DNA from: Chitinophaga sp. Ak27
Lineage (GTDB): Bacteria > Bacteroidota > Bacteroidia > Chitinophagales > Chitinophagaceae
Length of the DNA: 64,000 nt
NCBI RefSeq assembly: GCF_012726295.1
Contig: NZ_JABAOB010000001.1
Coordinates: forward strand, 1,302,001-1,366,000
Reading direction: 5' to 3'
Shown: one piece after another, positions 35,833-44,080 of the stretch
How the letters are laid out: every line of letters begins with the position of its first letter
Numbering within the stretch: position 1 is the first letter of the stretch
Notes under the pieces: model-generated
The model's input: only the letters and a program-made list of their open reading frames with translations
Told to the model about the DNA's origin: nothing
Databases searched by the model: none
Made by a program: the position numbers and the translations under genes

Positions 35833-36933
35833 ATGTTTAAGGCGTTTACGCTCGGCATCGAAGAAGAATACATGGTAATTGACCCTACTACCCGCGAGCT
35901 CAGATCACACGAACAAAAGATAGTAGAACAGGCGCACAAGGTGATCAGCGACCAGGTAAAGGCCGAGTTTCACCAGGCTGTAGTGGAAGTAGGGACCCGC
36001 ATCTGTGCCGATGTCCATGAAGCCAGGGCCGATGTAGCCTTGCTACGCCGTACCATTGCGCAAATAGCCGGCGACCTGGGCTTTCATATTGGCGCATCCG
36101 GTACTCACCCGTTCAGCAAATGGGAAAAACAACTCATTACTGACCATCCCCGGTATTTCGAAATCGTGAACGAAATGCAGGATGCTGCCCGGTCTAACCT
36201 CATCTTCGGACTGCATGTGCATGTGGGTATGGAAAACCGGGAAATGGCCATTCATATAGCCAATTCCGTTAGATACTTCCTACCGCATATATTTGCTCTC
36301 AGTACCAACTCTCCTTTCTGGGAGGGCAGGAATACCGGCTTCAAATCCTTTCGTACCAAGGTTTTCGACAAATTTCCCCGTACTGGCATTCCCGATTATT
36401 TCGGCAGCATAGAGGAGTACGATAACTATATTAAGCTGTTGGTAAAAACCAACTGTATCGACAATGCCAAAAAGGTATGGTGGGATTTGAGAGTACATCC
36501 CTTCTTTAATACAGTAGAGTTCCGGATCTGCGATGTACCGCTTACCCTGGATGATACCATCATGATAGCCGGCCTGTTCCAGGCCGTGTGCGCAAAAATT
36601 TATAAGCTGCGCATGCAAAATCTCAACTTCATTATCTATAACCGCGCCCTGATCAACGAAAACAAATGGAGAGCCTCCCGCTATGGTATCGACGGCCACC
36701 TGATCGATTTCGGTAAAGAGATGGAAGTAAATACCCGGTCCCTGATCTTTGAACTACTTGATTTTATAGACGATGTGGTAGACGATCTGGGCAGCCGCGA
36801 TGTGATCGCTGCCACCACCAGGCTCATGGAAACTGGTACCGGCGCCGACAAACAACTGCAGGTGTTTGCCGATACCAACGACCTCGTAGCGGTGACCGAT
36901 TTCATTCATGACCAGTTTCTCCGGGGCTGTTAG
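35833..36933 (+). CDS. Carboxylate-amine ligase, GCS2 family (YbdK-like)
   Basis: A 366-residue member of the glutamate-cysteine ligase 2 family. The start at 35833 gives the classic N-terminus FTLGIEEEYMVIDP; an in-frame extension back to 35581 would run through the previous gene and is rejected. Other family motifs are HVHVGM (near residue 137) and FFNTVEFRICDVPLTLDDT. YbdK has weak gamma-glutamylcysteine ligase activity in vitro, and its natural substrates are not settled. Here it sits between an ATP-grasp ligase and a glutamine amidotransferase, which points to stepwise building of an amide-linked compound. Confidence 0.93.
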   Translation: MFKAFTLGIEEEYMVIDPTTRELRSHEQKIVEQAHKVISDQVKAEFHQAVVEVGTRICADVHEARADVALLRRTIAQIAGDLGFHIGASGTHPFSKWEKQLITDHPRYFEIVNEMQDAARSNLIFGLHVHVGMENREMAIHIANSVRYFLPHIFALSTNSPFWEGRNTGFKSFRTKVFDKFPRTGIPDYFGSIEEYDNYIKLLVKTNCIDNAKKVWWDLRVHPFFNTVEFRICDVPLTLDDTIMIAGLFQAVCAKIYKLRMQNLNFIIYNRALINENKWRASRYGIDGHLIDFGKEMEVNTRSLIFELLDFIDDVVDDLGSRDVIAATTRLMETGTGADKQLQVFADTNDLVAVTDFIHDQFLRGC

Positions 36934-36944
36934 CCCATATTTCG

Positions 36945-36952
36945 TAATTTTG
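36945..36952 (+). promoter_or_regulatory. -7 element four bases before the amidotransferase start
   Basis: TAATTTTG followed by CAGT and ATG at 36957. Same layout as the astacin gene; predicts a leaderless mRNA if active. Confidence 0.4.
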
Positions 36953-36956
36953 CAGT

Positions 36957-37853
36957 ATGCATCCAACTAAAAAAAGCTGGAAGGTGGCCGTGCTGGATAT
37001 GTACGAGGGTGTCCCTAATGAAGGGATGCGCTGTATCCGTGAAATATTGACGAAATATGCCAGCATGCACGCACTGGACCTTCAATTTGATGAATTTGAA
37101 GTAAGGCAGCAGATACAAGTTCCCGACACCAGCTATGATATCTATATTTCTACCGGCGGCCCCGGTAGCCCCGTTGCCAGTGAAGGAAGCGACTGGGAAA
37201 GCGCCTATTTTTCCCTGGTAGAAGATTTATTGGAATGGAACCGTACGGAGAAAGTAAAAAAACCGGCATTCTTTATTTGTCACTCTTACCAGATCATGTG
37301 CCGGTACTACCAGCTGGGCAATGTTTGCAAGCGTAAATCACCTGCTTTTGGCGTTTTTCCCGTACATAAATCCGCGGCAGGTATGCAGGAAAAAGTGTTT
37401 AGCGCCCTCCCCGACCCTTTTTATATTGTAGATAGCCGCGACTGGCAGGTCATAGAACTGAACTACGCAAATCTGCAAGCCATGGGCGGGCATGTGCTGG
37501 CACTGGAAAAAGAAAGGCCGCATGTACCTTTGGAACGCGCCACCATGGCCATCCGCTTCAATGAGCACTTCATTGGTACACAGTTCCACCCCGAAGCCGA
37601 TGCAGCAGGTATGCACATGTATCTCCAGCAAAACGAAAAGAAAAAACAGGTAATAGATCATCACGGCATAGAAAAATACAACAGCATGATCAGCCAGTTA
37701 ACAGATCCGGATAAGATTATGCTTACACATGACCGGTTCATTACCGCTTTCCTCGACTACGCCATTTATGGCCAACTCTCGGAAAGATTGGCTGCCATCG
37801 AACGACTGGTGCAGGTGCCTGTCCATACCGATAATGAACACTCGTTCTTTTAA
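36957..37853 (+). CDS. Class I glutamine amidotransferase (GATase1)
   Basis: A 298-residue stand-alone type 1 amidotransferase. The nucleophile is Cys108 in FFICHSYQIM, where the usual GxCxG elbow is altered to ICHS. The partner dyad is His211 and Glu213 in TQFHPEAD. Such enzymes free ammonia from glutamine, or in the gamma-glutamyl hydrolase branch cut gamma-glutamyl peptides. The second role would fit beside a GCS2 ligase, but sequence alone does not decide. The C-terminal 80 residues extend beyond the core. It lies 23 bases after the GCS2 gene and 10 bases before the next gene. Confidence 0.9.
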   Translation: MHPTKKSWKVAVLDMYEGVPNEGMRCIREILTKYASMHALDLQFDEFEVRQQIQVPDTSYDIYISTGGPGSPVASEGSDWESAYFSLVEDLLEWNRTEKVKKPAFFICHSYQIMCRYYQLGNVCKRKSPAFGVFPVHKSAAGMQEKVFSALPDPFYIVDSRDWQVIELNYANLQAMGGHVLALEKERPHVPLERATMAIRFNEHFIGTQFHPEADAAGMHMYLQQNEKKKQVIDHHGIEKYNSMISQLTDPDKIMLTHDRFITAFLDYAIYGQLSERLAAIERLVQVPVHTDNEHSFF

Positions 37854-37863
37854 TGAAAACATC

Positions 37864-39063
37864 ATGATTCCAGACGTCAGAACATCCTATAATCAACAAT
37901 TTACCCCCGAACAATACCAGGCCTTCCTGGAAGGTATTGCGACCGATGCCGGCATAGCTCCCTCCTTCCGGATTGCAGAAACGCCCGTTTTTGTTCCAGC
38001 TGCGCTAAGTAGTAAACTGGTGCAGGCCTGCGAAGAAATCGTGGAAGTATTGCTCCGGCCCGACTTCAAAACAATTACCCAGGATGCCATTCCTCCTGCA
38101 CTGAAGGTACCGCACGAAAATGAACATCCTCACTTCATTGTAATTGATTTTGCCGTTTGTAAAACAGCGGCCGGCGAACTGGTACCGCAGCTGATAGAAT
38201 TACAAGGATTCCCTACCATGCTGGCTTTCCAGGAAGTAATGGCCCGCCAATTTAAAACACATTTCGATATTCCTGACCACCTCAATAATTTTTTTAACGG
38301 GTTGGATGCTGCTGCCTACTACCAGCTGCTCAGGGATATGATCGTAGGACCTTATGCACCGGAGGAAGTGATCCTTCTGGAAATAAAACCGGAAGAGCAA
38401 AAAACAAAAATCGATTTCTATAGCACGGAAAAAAGCCTGGGCATCCCTACCGTGTGTTTAACAGATCTAATACAAGAAGGGAAGAAATTATATTACCTGC
38501 GCAACGGCGTTAAAACACCGGTACAGCGTATCTATAACCGTATCATCTTCGATGATCTGCAAAAGCAATCCGTTTCCCTGGGAGAGCATGTAAACCTGTT
38601 CCAGGATCTCGACGTTGAGTGGATTACGCACCCTAACTGGTTTTATCGCATCAGCAAATACATCATGCCTTTTATTCACAGCGAATATGTGCCTAAAAGC
38701 TGGTTCCTGCATGAGTTGCCCGTGATTCCGGCCGACCTGGAAAACTATGTGTTAAAACCCCTGTTCTCTTTTGCGGGACAAGGCGTATTGATAGATGTTA
38801 CCCAGGAAGATATTGACCGTATAGAGGATCCTGAAAACTGGATCCTGCAACATAAAGTAAAATATGCGCCTGCCATTGCAACGCCCACCGGGCCTGCTAT
38901 CTGCGAGATACGCATGATCTATATCTGGCAGGATGACGCTGCCCGTCCTATGCTGGTACACAACCTGGCCCGCATCAGCAAAGGCAAAATGATCGGCGTA
39001 GGATTTAATAGTCAAGATACCTGGGTGGGAGGAAGCTGCTGCTTTTTTGAGCAGAAAGCGTAA
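37864..39063 (+). CDS. ATP-grasp-like protein of unknown function
   Basis: A 399-residue protein, last of the plus-strand cluster. A probable ATP-grasp nucleotide loop reads YVLKPLFSFAGQGVLID near residues 297-313, and the mid part (VILLEIKPEEQKTKIDFY) looks like a pre-ATP-grasp segment. The order of parts and the weak acidic motifs leave the call tentative. The start at 37864 avoids a long overlap with the amidotransferase gene. The last four residues, EQKA, are encoded by the left arm of a 36-bp palindrome and match the end of RidA nearby, so the native C-terminus may have been altered. Confidence 0.8.
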   Translation: MIPDVRTSYNQQFTPEQYQAFLEGIATDAGIAPSFRIAETPVFVPAALSSKLVQACEEIVEVLLRPDFKTITQDAIPPALKVPHENEHPHFIVIDFAVCKTAAGELVPQLIELQGFPTMLAFQEVMARQFKTHFDIPDHLNNFFNGLDAAAYYQLLRDMIVGPYAPEEVILLEIKPEEQKTKIDFYSTEKSLGIPTVCLTDLIQEGKKLYYLRNGVKTPVQRIYNRIIFDDLQKQSVSLGEHVNLFQDLDVEWITHPNWFYRISKYIMPFIHSEYVPKSWFLHELPVIPADLENYVLKPLFSFAGQGVLIDVTQEDIDRIEDPENWILQHKVKYAPAIATPTGPAICEIRMIYIWQDDAARPMLVHNLARISKGKMIGVGFNSQDTWVGGSCCFFEQKA

Positions 39064-39171
39064 AGCATAAAGCAAAAAGCTATTGTCGCGAGTAATGACC
39101 CTTGCAGATATTTTAAATCGCACTGATTACCCGCTACAATAGCTTTTTGCTTTATGCTTTACGCTTTCTGC
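39051..39171. repeat. Intergenic palindromic element, copy A
   Basis: Two perfect 36-base arms (39051-39086 and 39136-39171) surround a 49-base loop. The left arm covers the last codons and stop of the ATP-grasp-like gene; the right arm ends four bases before the stop of the convergent gene. The core AAAAAGCTATTGT is shared with copies at 41.6 and 46.0 kb. It probably also terminates transcription. Confidence 0.85.
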
Positions 39172-39175
39172 TCCA

Positions 39176-39931
39176 CTACAACCCAAATTCTTCGATCAGC
39201 GGGCCGGTTACATATTCACTTCTCTTACCCAGGCCCACGGCAAACTCTTCATTTTCGCCATTTTTCACAATCAGAAAAGGCTGCCCGAATTTTTGCTTTC
39301 CGGAGAAAATAACCGCAATATCTGTACAGGAAAATTCGTCAGACCGACGCAGATTCAGGTCTTTGTTATCTTCCAGGATATTGTTGGTTTTTATATTTTC
39401 TTTCAGGAGATGCAGTTGTTTTCCTACGTACTTCCTTTTCATCCACTCATAATTGGCATTGATAATCACCGGAGTACCGGCCAGGTTGTCGGCAGGTACC
39501 TGGTAGAGTAACAGCTTACGGTCTTCATCGCGCAGCGTAAAAACCAGCGTAACTTCTCCCGACTCTGCGCTTTTCCGGTCGTAGTCCACAATTTTGAATG
39601 TTTTATTCTCTATCGCCTTATAGGGCGTATAAAGATGTCCGCCTCTAAGTACGCTTTTATAAGGTACCTCTATGGCCGCTTTTACTTTGATGTTCTCCAG
39701 CAGGGAGTCTTCCTTATTCTTCACTCCTCGTTTCGGATTCAATTTAAGAAAGGTGATCTCCTGGCCCACCAGGGTAAGCTGGGCAATATCTGGCGTAAGA
39801 TGCTGGAAAGCGATACTACTGTCGTAAGGCACTAAAGTTGGCTTCTTCTCCGTGTCCCTGTATTTGATCTGGGCAGAAGCGCTACCTGCTACCGCCAGCC
39901 CCATACACAGGGATAAATGTTTCAATTTCAT
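39176..39931 (-). CDS. Exported protein of unknown function
   Basis: A 251-residue protein with a signal peptide ending GSASAQ. The rest is soluble and beta-rich (QLTLVGQEITFLKLNPK, and SAESGEVTLVFTLRDEDRK). No family is recognised and no catalytic motif is visible. The start at 39931 is preferred over an upstream ATG at 39997, because a TACATTTG promoter box lies between them (39949-39956, minus strand). It is convergent with the amidoligase cluster and divergent from the membrane-protein gene. Confidence 0.8.
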   Translation of the reverse strand: MKLKHLSLCMGLAVAGSASAQIKYRDTEKKPTLVPYDSSIAFQHLTPDIAQLTLVGQEITFLKLNPKRGVKNKEDSLLENIKVKAAIEVPYKSVLRGGHLYTPYKAIENKTFKIVDYDRKSAESGEVTLVFTLRDEDRKLLLYQVPADNLAGTPVIINANYEWMKRKYVGKQLHLLKENIKTNNILEDNKDLNLRRSDEFSCTDIAVIFSGKQKFGQPFLIVKNGENEEFAVGLGKRSEYVTGPLIEEFGL

Positions 39932-39948
39932 ATAACTTAAAATGTACG

Positions 39949-39956
39949 CAAATGTA
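39949..39956 (-). promoter_or_regulatory. -7 element of the exported-protein gene
   Basis: TACATTTG on the minus strand fits TAnnTTTG, 17 bases before the start codon at 39931. Confidence 0.45.
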
Positions 39957-40107
39957 TAATGTCTGAAAATGGTTTTGCACAGGTGGTCTTTTACCACGCT
40001 CTACCAAAGATAACGGTGAGTTTACAAATACATTGCGTAGCCGGCAGGTAACTTAGTAATAATAATTATTATTTTTATGTATATATGTCAACTTAATACA
40101 CTATCCT

Positions 40108-41235
40108 ATGTTTAGCAACCTGGCCATAGATGTGGCCCTTGGCCTTATTTTCATTTACCTGCTTTATAGCTTGCTGGCTTCTGTAGTACAGGAATTCATT
40201 GCGAGAATGCTGAATGCCCGGGCACGCGGGCTCACTAAAGGATTACGGCGGCTGTTGGAAGGAGATCCCCGGCGCCGGGATCACCGCTGGTTTCGCCGGT
40301 TTACGTTTTTCAACTGGTTTTATGAATTGGGCTGGAGCATCATCTATTTTTTTGCGCCTTTCAAAGGCAGTCCCTTCCTCGAAAAATTTTACAATAGTTC
40401 TTCCATCCGTCACCTGGGAGAAAATACCGCCGCTTCGAGACCGGCGTATATCAGTCCGCCCATTTTTTCGCAGGCCATCATTCATTTGCTGCGTAGCAGT
40501 TATAAAGCGCAACAACCCACTACTGCCGACAGTCCCGGTGATCCGGAAATGATCCATATCGCACTGCAGGACAATTACCTGCATTTAGCCCCGGATACGC
40601 TCGAACATCTGCAACAACTTTTTGAAGATGCGGCACATGATGTAAAGGCTTTCCGGGTAGAGCTGGAGAGCTGGTTCAATGAAACCATGACCCGCGCCAG
40701 TGGCTGGTACCGCAAGCAAACCCAAACCTGGCTATTGTGCCTGGGTATGGTGATTGCCGCCGTTTTTAATGTCGATTCCATTGCCATTGCGCGTATCCTG
40801 ATGAAAGATAAAAATGTAAGGACGCAACTGGTACAGCTGGCGGCCAGCCGTGTGCCGGCTTATACTGCCGTTACCGATACCCTGATCAGTAAACACCTGG
40901 TGCATAAAGACAGCGCCTTTTACCGGGCAGATACCTCGTTGCGCGTATTCGTAAATGATACCTCACTGATAGGCATATACGCCATGCTCCGCAACGATGC
41001 CGGCGATGCCAGGAATGTACTGGGCATTAGCCGGGGCTGTGTAGCTGATAGCAGTAACGGGCAAGTAACCATCCGCTGTGGCTTTACCCATCCTCTCCAG
41101 CAAAATAGGCGACTGGTATGGGCAGGATGGGCGCTCACCGCGCTGGCGCTTTCTTTAGGCGCTCCGTTCTGGTTTGATTTGCTGGGGAAAATTGTTAAAT
41201 TTAGTAAGGAGCAACGCACTCAAGGTGCTCCTTAA
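40108..41235 (+). CDS. Integral membrane protein of unknown function
   Basis: A 375-residue protein with an N-terminal membrane segment (LIFIYLLYSLLASVVQEFI) that leads into a basic amphipathic stretch (RARGLTKGLRRLL). A second membrane segment lies near residues 208-225 and a third near 335-360. The middle is soluble and contains helical and variable parts. Proteins with the same N-terminal pattern are widespread, but I know no established function. It is followed closely by ridA; a 9-bp stem at 41205-41234 overlaps its 3' end. Confidence 0.8.
   Translation: MFSNLAIDVALGLIFIYLLYSLLASVVQEFIARMLNARARGLTKGLRRLLEGDPRRRDHRWFRRFTFFNWFYELGWSIIYFFAPFKGSPFLEKFYNSSSIRHLGENTAASRPAYISPPIFSQAIIHLLRSSYKAQQPTTADSPGDPEMIHIALQDNYLHLAPDTLEHLQQLFEDAAHDVKAFRVELESWFNETMTRASGWYRKQTQTWLLCLGMVIAAVFNVDSIAIARILMKDKNVRTQLVQLAASRVPAYTAVTDTLISKHLVHKDSAFYRADTSLRVFVNDTSLIGIYAMLRNDAGDARNVLGISRGCVADSSNGQVTIRCGFTHPLQQNRRLVWAGWALTALALSLGAPFWFDLLGKIVKFSKEQRTQGAP
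41205..41234. other. Stem-loop at the junction before ridA
   Basis: TAAGGAGCA (41205-41213) pairs perfectly with TGCTCCTTA (41226-41234). There is no T run, so it is more likely an mRNA stabiliser or attenuating structure than a terminator. Confidence 0.35.
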
Positions 41236-41243
41236 CAACGCAT

Positions 41244-41636
41244 ATGAAACGTACCAATTATTCCTCCGGAGCCCTTTGGGAAGGGAAAGTAGGTTACTCC
41301 CGGGCAGTAAGAATCGGCAATGTGATAGAAGTATCCGGCACGGTTGCTTCCGACAATGATAAAGTAGTAGCAGAAGGAGACGCCTATGAACAAACCAGGT
41401 TTGCCCTGGCTAAAATAGAAGCCGCGTTGATCAACGCCGGCGCCACGCTGCATGACGTAGTACGCACGCGCATGTTCGTAACAGATATATCACGATGGGA
41501 AGAGTACGGCCGGGCGCACGGCGAGTTCTTTAAAAGTATTAAGCCAGCTACCACGATGGTAGAAGTAAGCAAACTGATAGATCCGCGATACCTCGTGGAG
41601 GTAGAAGTTACCGCCATTGTAGAGCAGAAAGCATAA
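41244..41636 (+). CDS. RidA-family enamine/imine deaminase
   Basis: A 130-residue RidA/YjgF-type protein that hydrolyses reactive 2-aminoacrylate-type enamines. It is cytoplasmic and normally a trimer. Motifs seen are VIEVSGTVASD near residues 29-39, GATLHDVVRTRMFVTDI and the C-terminal RYLVEVEVTAIV. The arginine in VRTRMFV is the usual substrate-binding residue. The protein ends with EQKA, which lies beyond the family's normal end and is encoded at the edge of palindrome copy B. It lies 8 bases after the membrane-protein gene. Confidence 0.93.
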   Translation: MKRTNYSSGALWEGKVGYSRAVRIGNVIEVSGTVASDNDKVVAEGDAYEQTRFALAKIEAALINAGATLHDVVRTRMFVTDISRWEEYGRAHGEFFKSIKPATTMVEVSKLIDPRYLVEVEVTAIVEQKA

Positions 41637-41733
41637 AAGCTGAAAGCAAAAAGCTATTGTGGAGAATGACTGGAGCGAATATTAAAAAAATCGCTTAGAT
41701 CATTCTCCACAATAGCTTTTTTGTTTTCAGCTT
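41637..41733. repeat. Intergenic palindromic element, copy B
   Basis: Arms 41637-41669 and 41700-41733 pair over about 33 bases with one mismatch and one indel. It follows the ridA stop codon and faces the convergent rhodanese gene. The core AAAAAGCTATTGT is shared with copies A and C. A short inner stem AGCGA / TCGCT lies in the loop. Confidence 0.82.
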
Positions 41734-41745
41734 CTGCGTTTATGC

Positions 41746-42051
41746 TTATTTATACAGTTCTGTCCATTTCAGCATACCGCCCACCAGGTTTTTGGTGTTG
41801 GTAAATCCCATAGAATCCAGCAGCATACAGGCTTGGCCGCTACGGTTGCCACTGCGGCAATACACAATAATTTCTTTATCCTTCCAGTCTTCAATTTCAT
41901 CCACCTGCATTTGCTGTACGAAGCCCAGTGGAATGTGTACACCACCAATATTGAATTCTGCGCGTTCGTGTGGTTCTCTTACGTCTAAAATATATAGCTC
42001 TTCCCCGTTATCAATACGTTGTTTCAGTTCTTCTGCTGTTATATTTTGCAT
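41746..42051 (-). CDS. Rhodanese-domain protein (single domain)
   Basis: A 101-residue stand-alone rhodanese with the active-site loop VYCRSGNRSGQA, whose cysteine would carry the persulfide. Conserved flanks LDVREPHERAEFNIGGVHIPLG are present. It may act as a sulfurtransferase in the cytoplasm; the acceptor is unknown. It lies 52 bases downstream of the PASTA-protein gene on the same strand and ends against palindrome copy B. Confidence 0.93.
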   Translation of the reverse strand: MQNITAEELKQRIDNGEELYILDVREPHERAEFNIGGVHIPLGFVQQMQVDEIEDWKDKEIIVYCRSGNRSGQACMLLDSMGFTNTKNLVGGMLKWTELYK

Positions 42052-42103
42052 AGTTGTATAATTATAAAGTATTTAAAATCAGGTTTAAATTACACTATTT
42101 CTT

Positions 42104-42916
42104 TTATTCCTGTGTAGCAGGCTGGGTAGCTGTACTATCAGTTACAGGTTTGGTGGCAGATAACCAGAAGTCAACGCTTTCGCCGGCTCTCACCATGTTA
42201 AAGTCACCGATTTCATTTTTGCGGGCCGGTACCTGTTTAATAATATAGGCGTTGGCAGTATCCGTTACATTTGGATCGATGATCACTGTACCTGGGTTCA
42301 GGTTGCTGGCGCTCAGCATTTCCCGGGCTTCGGCGTAGGTAAGTCCCACGAAGTTAGGCACCGGGTTTTCTACGCTGCCGGTACCGCTACTGAGGATCAA
42401 TGTAATATTGCTGCCTTCCGCTACGAGCGTACCCGGTTTTATTTTCTTACCACCTAACAACTGTTGTAATACCGTATTGGTCGCAAAGTCTGGTTTATAA
42501 ATGGTATCTCCTACGTTGAGGCGCAGGCTTTTCAGCATCATTTCGGCGCTGCGGAAAGTAAGTCCTTCCAGGTCCGGCATTTTGACCATAGGGGCTACGG
42601 TCTTGTTCACAGTCAGGTAGATAGTCCTGCCCACCTTTACCTGGGCTCCTTTATCGGGAGTTTGGGCATATACTGCCAGCGGTGGGATGGAATCAATATA
42701 AATGGAGTCTCTTACATCAGCTTCAAAACCGGCATTTTCCAGCAGGCTGATGGCTTCCTTTACATTTTTTCCACGCACATCCGGTACTGTCAGCTGTTGT
42801 CCATGCTTGGTGATAACGCCCAGCAAAGAAAAGAACAGCAGGGCCAATGCAAAGAACATGGCTATAACAGCGAGCAGGTTGATTCCAAATGAGCGTTTGG
42901 TAATAAAGTCGAACAC
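42104..42916 (-). CDS. PASTA-domain membrane protein
   Basis: A 270-residue protein with a short cytoplasmic start, one membrane segment (LLAVIAMFFALALLFFSLLGV) and three PASTA repeats (VPDVRGKNVKEAISLLENAGF, MPDLEGLTFRSAEMML, and PNFVGLTYAEAREMLSASNL). PASTA domains bind muropeptides or the cell-wall stem peptide. There is no kinase or penicillin-binding domain attached. It follows ddl by 28 bases on the same strand, which fits a role in cell-wall sensing or scaffolding. Confidence 0.93.
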   Translation of the reverse strand: MFDFITKRSFGINLLAVIAMFFALALLFFSLLGVITKHGQQLTVPDVRGKNVKEAISLLENAGFEADVRDSIYIDSIPPLAVYAQTPDKGAQVKVGRTIYLTVNKTVAPMVKMPDLEGLTFRSAEMMLKSLRLNVGDTIYKPDFATNTVLQQLLGGKKIKPGTLVAEGSNITLILSSGTGSVENPVPNFVGLTYAEAREMLSASNLNPGTVIIDPNVTDTANAYIIKQVPARKNEIGDFNMVRAGESVDFWLSATKPVTDSTATQPATQE

Positions 42917-42944
42917 GATAATGATATATTAAGTGTGATAATCC

Positions 42945-43931
42945 TTACTTCATGCTTTCTTCTAAAAGCACGCCATAAAATTCTTTCAGCGTTTTACCCG
43001 CAGCTCTTACCTGTTGCGGTACCAGGCTGTTTTCAGATTGCCCCGGCATAGTATTTATTTCCAGGAAGAATAATTTTCCGGTGCCTTCTTCATAAATAAA
43101 ATCTACCCTGGTAATTCCCTTACAGTTCAGTTTATTGTACAGGATGGTAGCCGTTTCCTGCACTTTCCGGGTAATTTCGTCCGATACGGGTGCAGGCGTG
43201 ATTTCATTGGATACACCGGGGGTGTATTTGGCTTCATAATCGAAGAATTCCTTGCTGCTCACTACTTCCGTAATAGGTAACACTGTAATGGCGCCATTTT
43301 CACGATATAAACCTATGGTGAGCTCGCGGCCTTTGATAAACTCTTCTATCAGAACCTGCGCATCTTCCTTAAAGGCTTTATCAATAGCTGATGGCAGTTC
43401 TTCTGCTGTTTTTACTTTAGACATACCGATGCTGCTGCCGCCTTCTGCCGGTTTCACGAACACGGGTAAACGTAATTGTTGCAGGATATCGGTGGTATTG
43501 TAAGGCTGATCGCGGAAAATATGTACGGACTTAGATACATTTACCACGTTCAGGGCATCTACTATCTTATTGCAAAAGCTCTTATTGAAGGTAACAGCGG
43601 AGGTAACCATGCCGCAGCTGGTAAAGGGAATGCCAAGCATTTCAAAATAGCCCTGCAAGCGGCCATCCTCGCCGGGAGTGCCATGGATACCGATAAATAC
43701 GGCGTCAAAGGTGATTTTATTTCCCTGGATGGTCAGCGAAAAATCGTTTTTATCTACTTCCACAACGGTACCATCGGCCGCTGTATAGCTCCAGCTGTCT
43801 TTTGTGATAGTGATCTTATACACATTATATTTGCTGCTATCCAGGTTATTTTCAATTGTTACGGCACTCTGCACAGATATCACATATTCTCCGGAATATC
43901 CACCGGCTACCAAAGCTATATTCTTCTTCAT
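42945..43931 (-). CDS. ddl: D-alanine--D-alanine ligase
   Basis: A 328-residue ATP-grasp enzyme that makes the D-Ala-D-Ala dipeptide for peptidoglycan. Motifs in order: GGYSGEYVISVQSA at the start, GIHGTPGEDGRLQGYFEMLGIP, the ATP-binding KPAEGGSSIGMSKV, VLIEEFIKGRELTIGL, and the metal-binding FFLEINTMPGQSENSLVPQQ. The length is near the usual 300-370. It is the first gene of a ddl-PASTA-rhodanese run on the minus strand. Confidence 0.96.
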   Translation of the reverse strand: MKKNIALVAGGYSGEYVISVQSAVTIENNLDSSKYNVYKITITKDSWSYTAADGTVVEVDKNDFSLTIQGNKITFDAVFIGIHGTPGEDGRLQGYFEMLGIPFTSCGMVTSAVTFNKSFCNKIVDALNVVNVSKSVHIFRDQPYNTTDILQQLRLPVFVKPAEGGSSIGMSKVKTAEELPSAIDKAFKEDAQVLIEEFIKGRELTIGLYRENGAITVLPITEVVSSKEFFDYEAKYTPGVSNEITPAPVSDEITRKVQETATILYNKLNCKGITRVDFIYEEGTGKLFFLEINTMPGQSENSLVPQQVRAAGKTLKEFYGVLLEESMK

Positions 43932-44024
43932 AAGATGTTTTACAATAAGCGGGTAAAGTTAAAGGTTATTTGTTAATTGGCAAGAGCAACGGCCCCTGAC
44001 AGCTGCTGCTGTTCAAATTACATA

Positions 44025-44062
44025 AAAAAAACCGTCCCGGCTAAGGCCGTAACGGTTTTTTA
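44025..44062. terminator. Terminator after ferredoxin copy 1
   Basis: Stem AAAAACCGT / ACGGTTTTT around a GC-rich centre. The structure is repeated after the second ferredoxin gene at 44466-44502. Confidence 0.85.
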
Positions 44063-44080
44063 AATTTCCTTCAAAATATT

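Noticed and set aside
33201..39063. RiPP (microviridin- or graspetide-like) cluster
   Set aside because: ATP-grasp genes suggested it, but no small precursor-peptide gene with a repeated core was found in the spacers, and the GCS2 and GATase genes do not belong to known graspetide loci.
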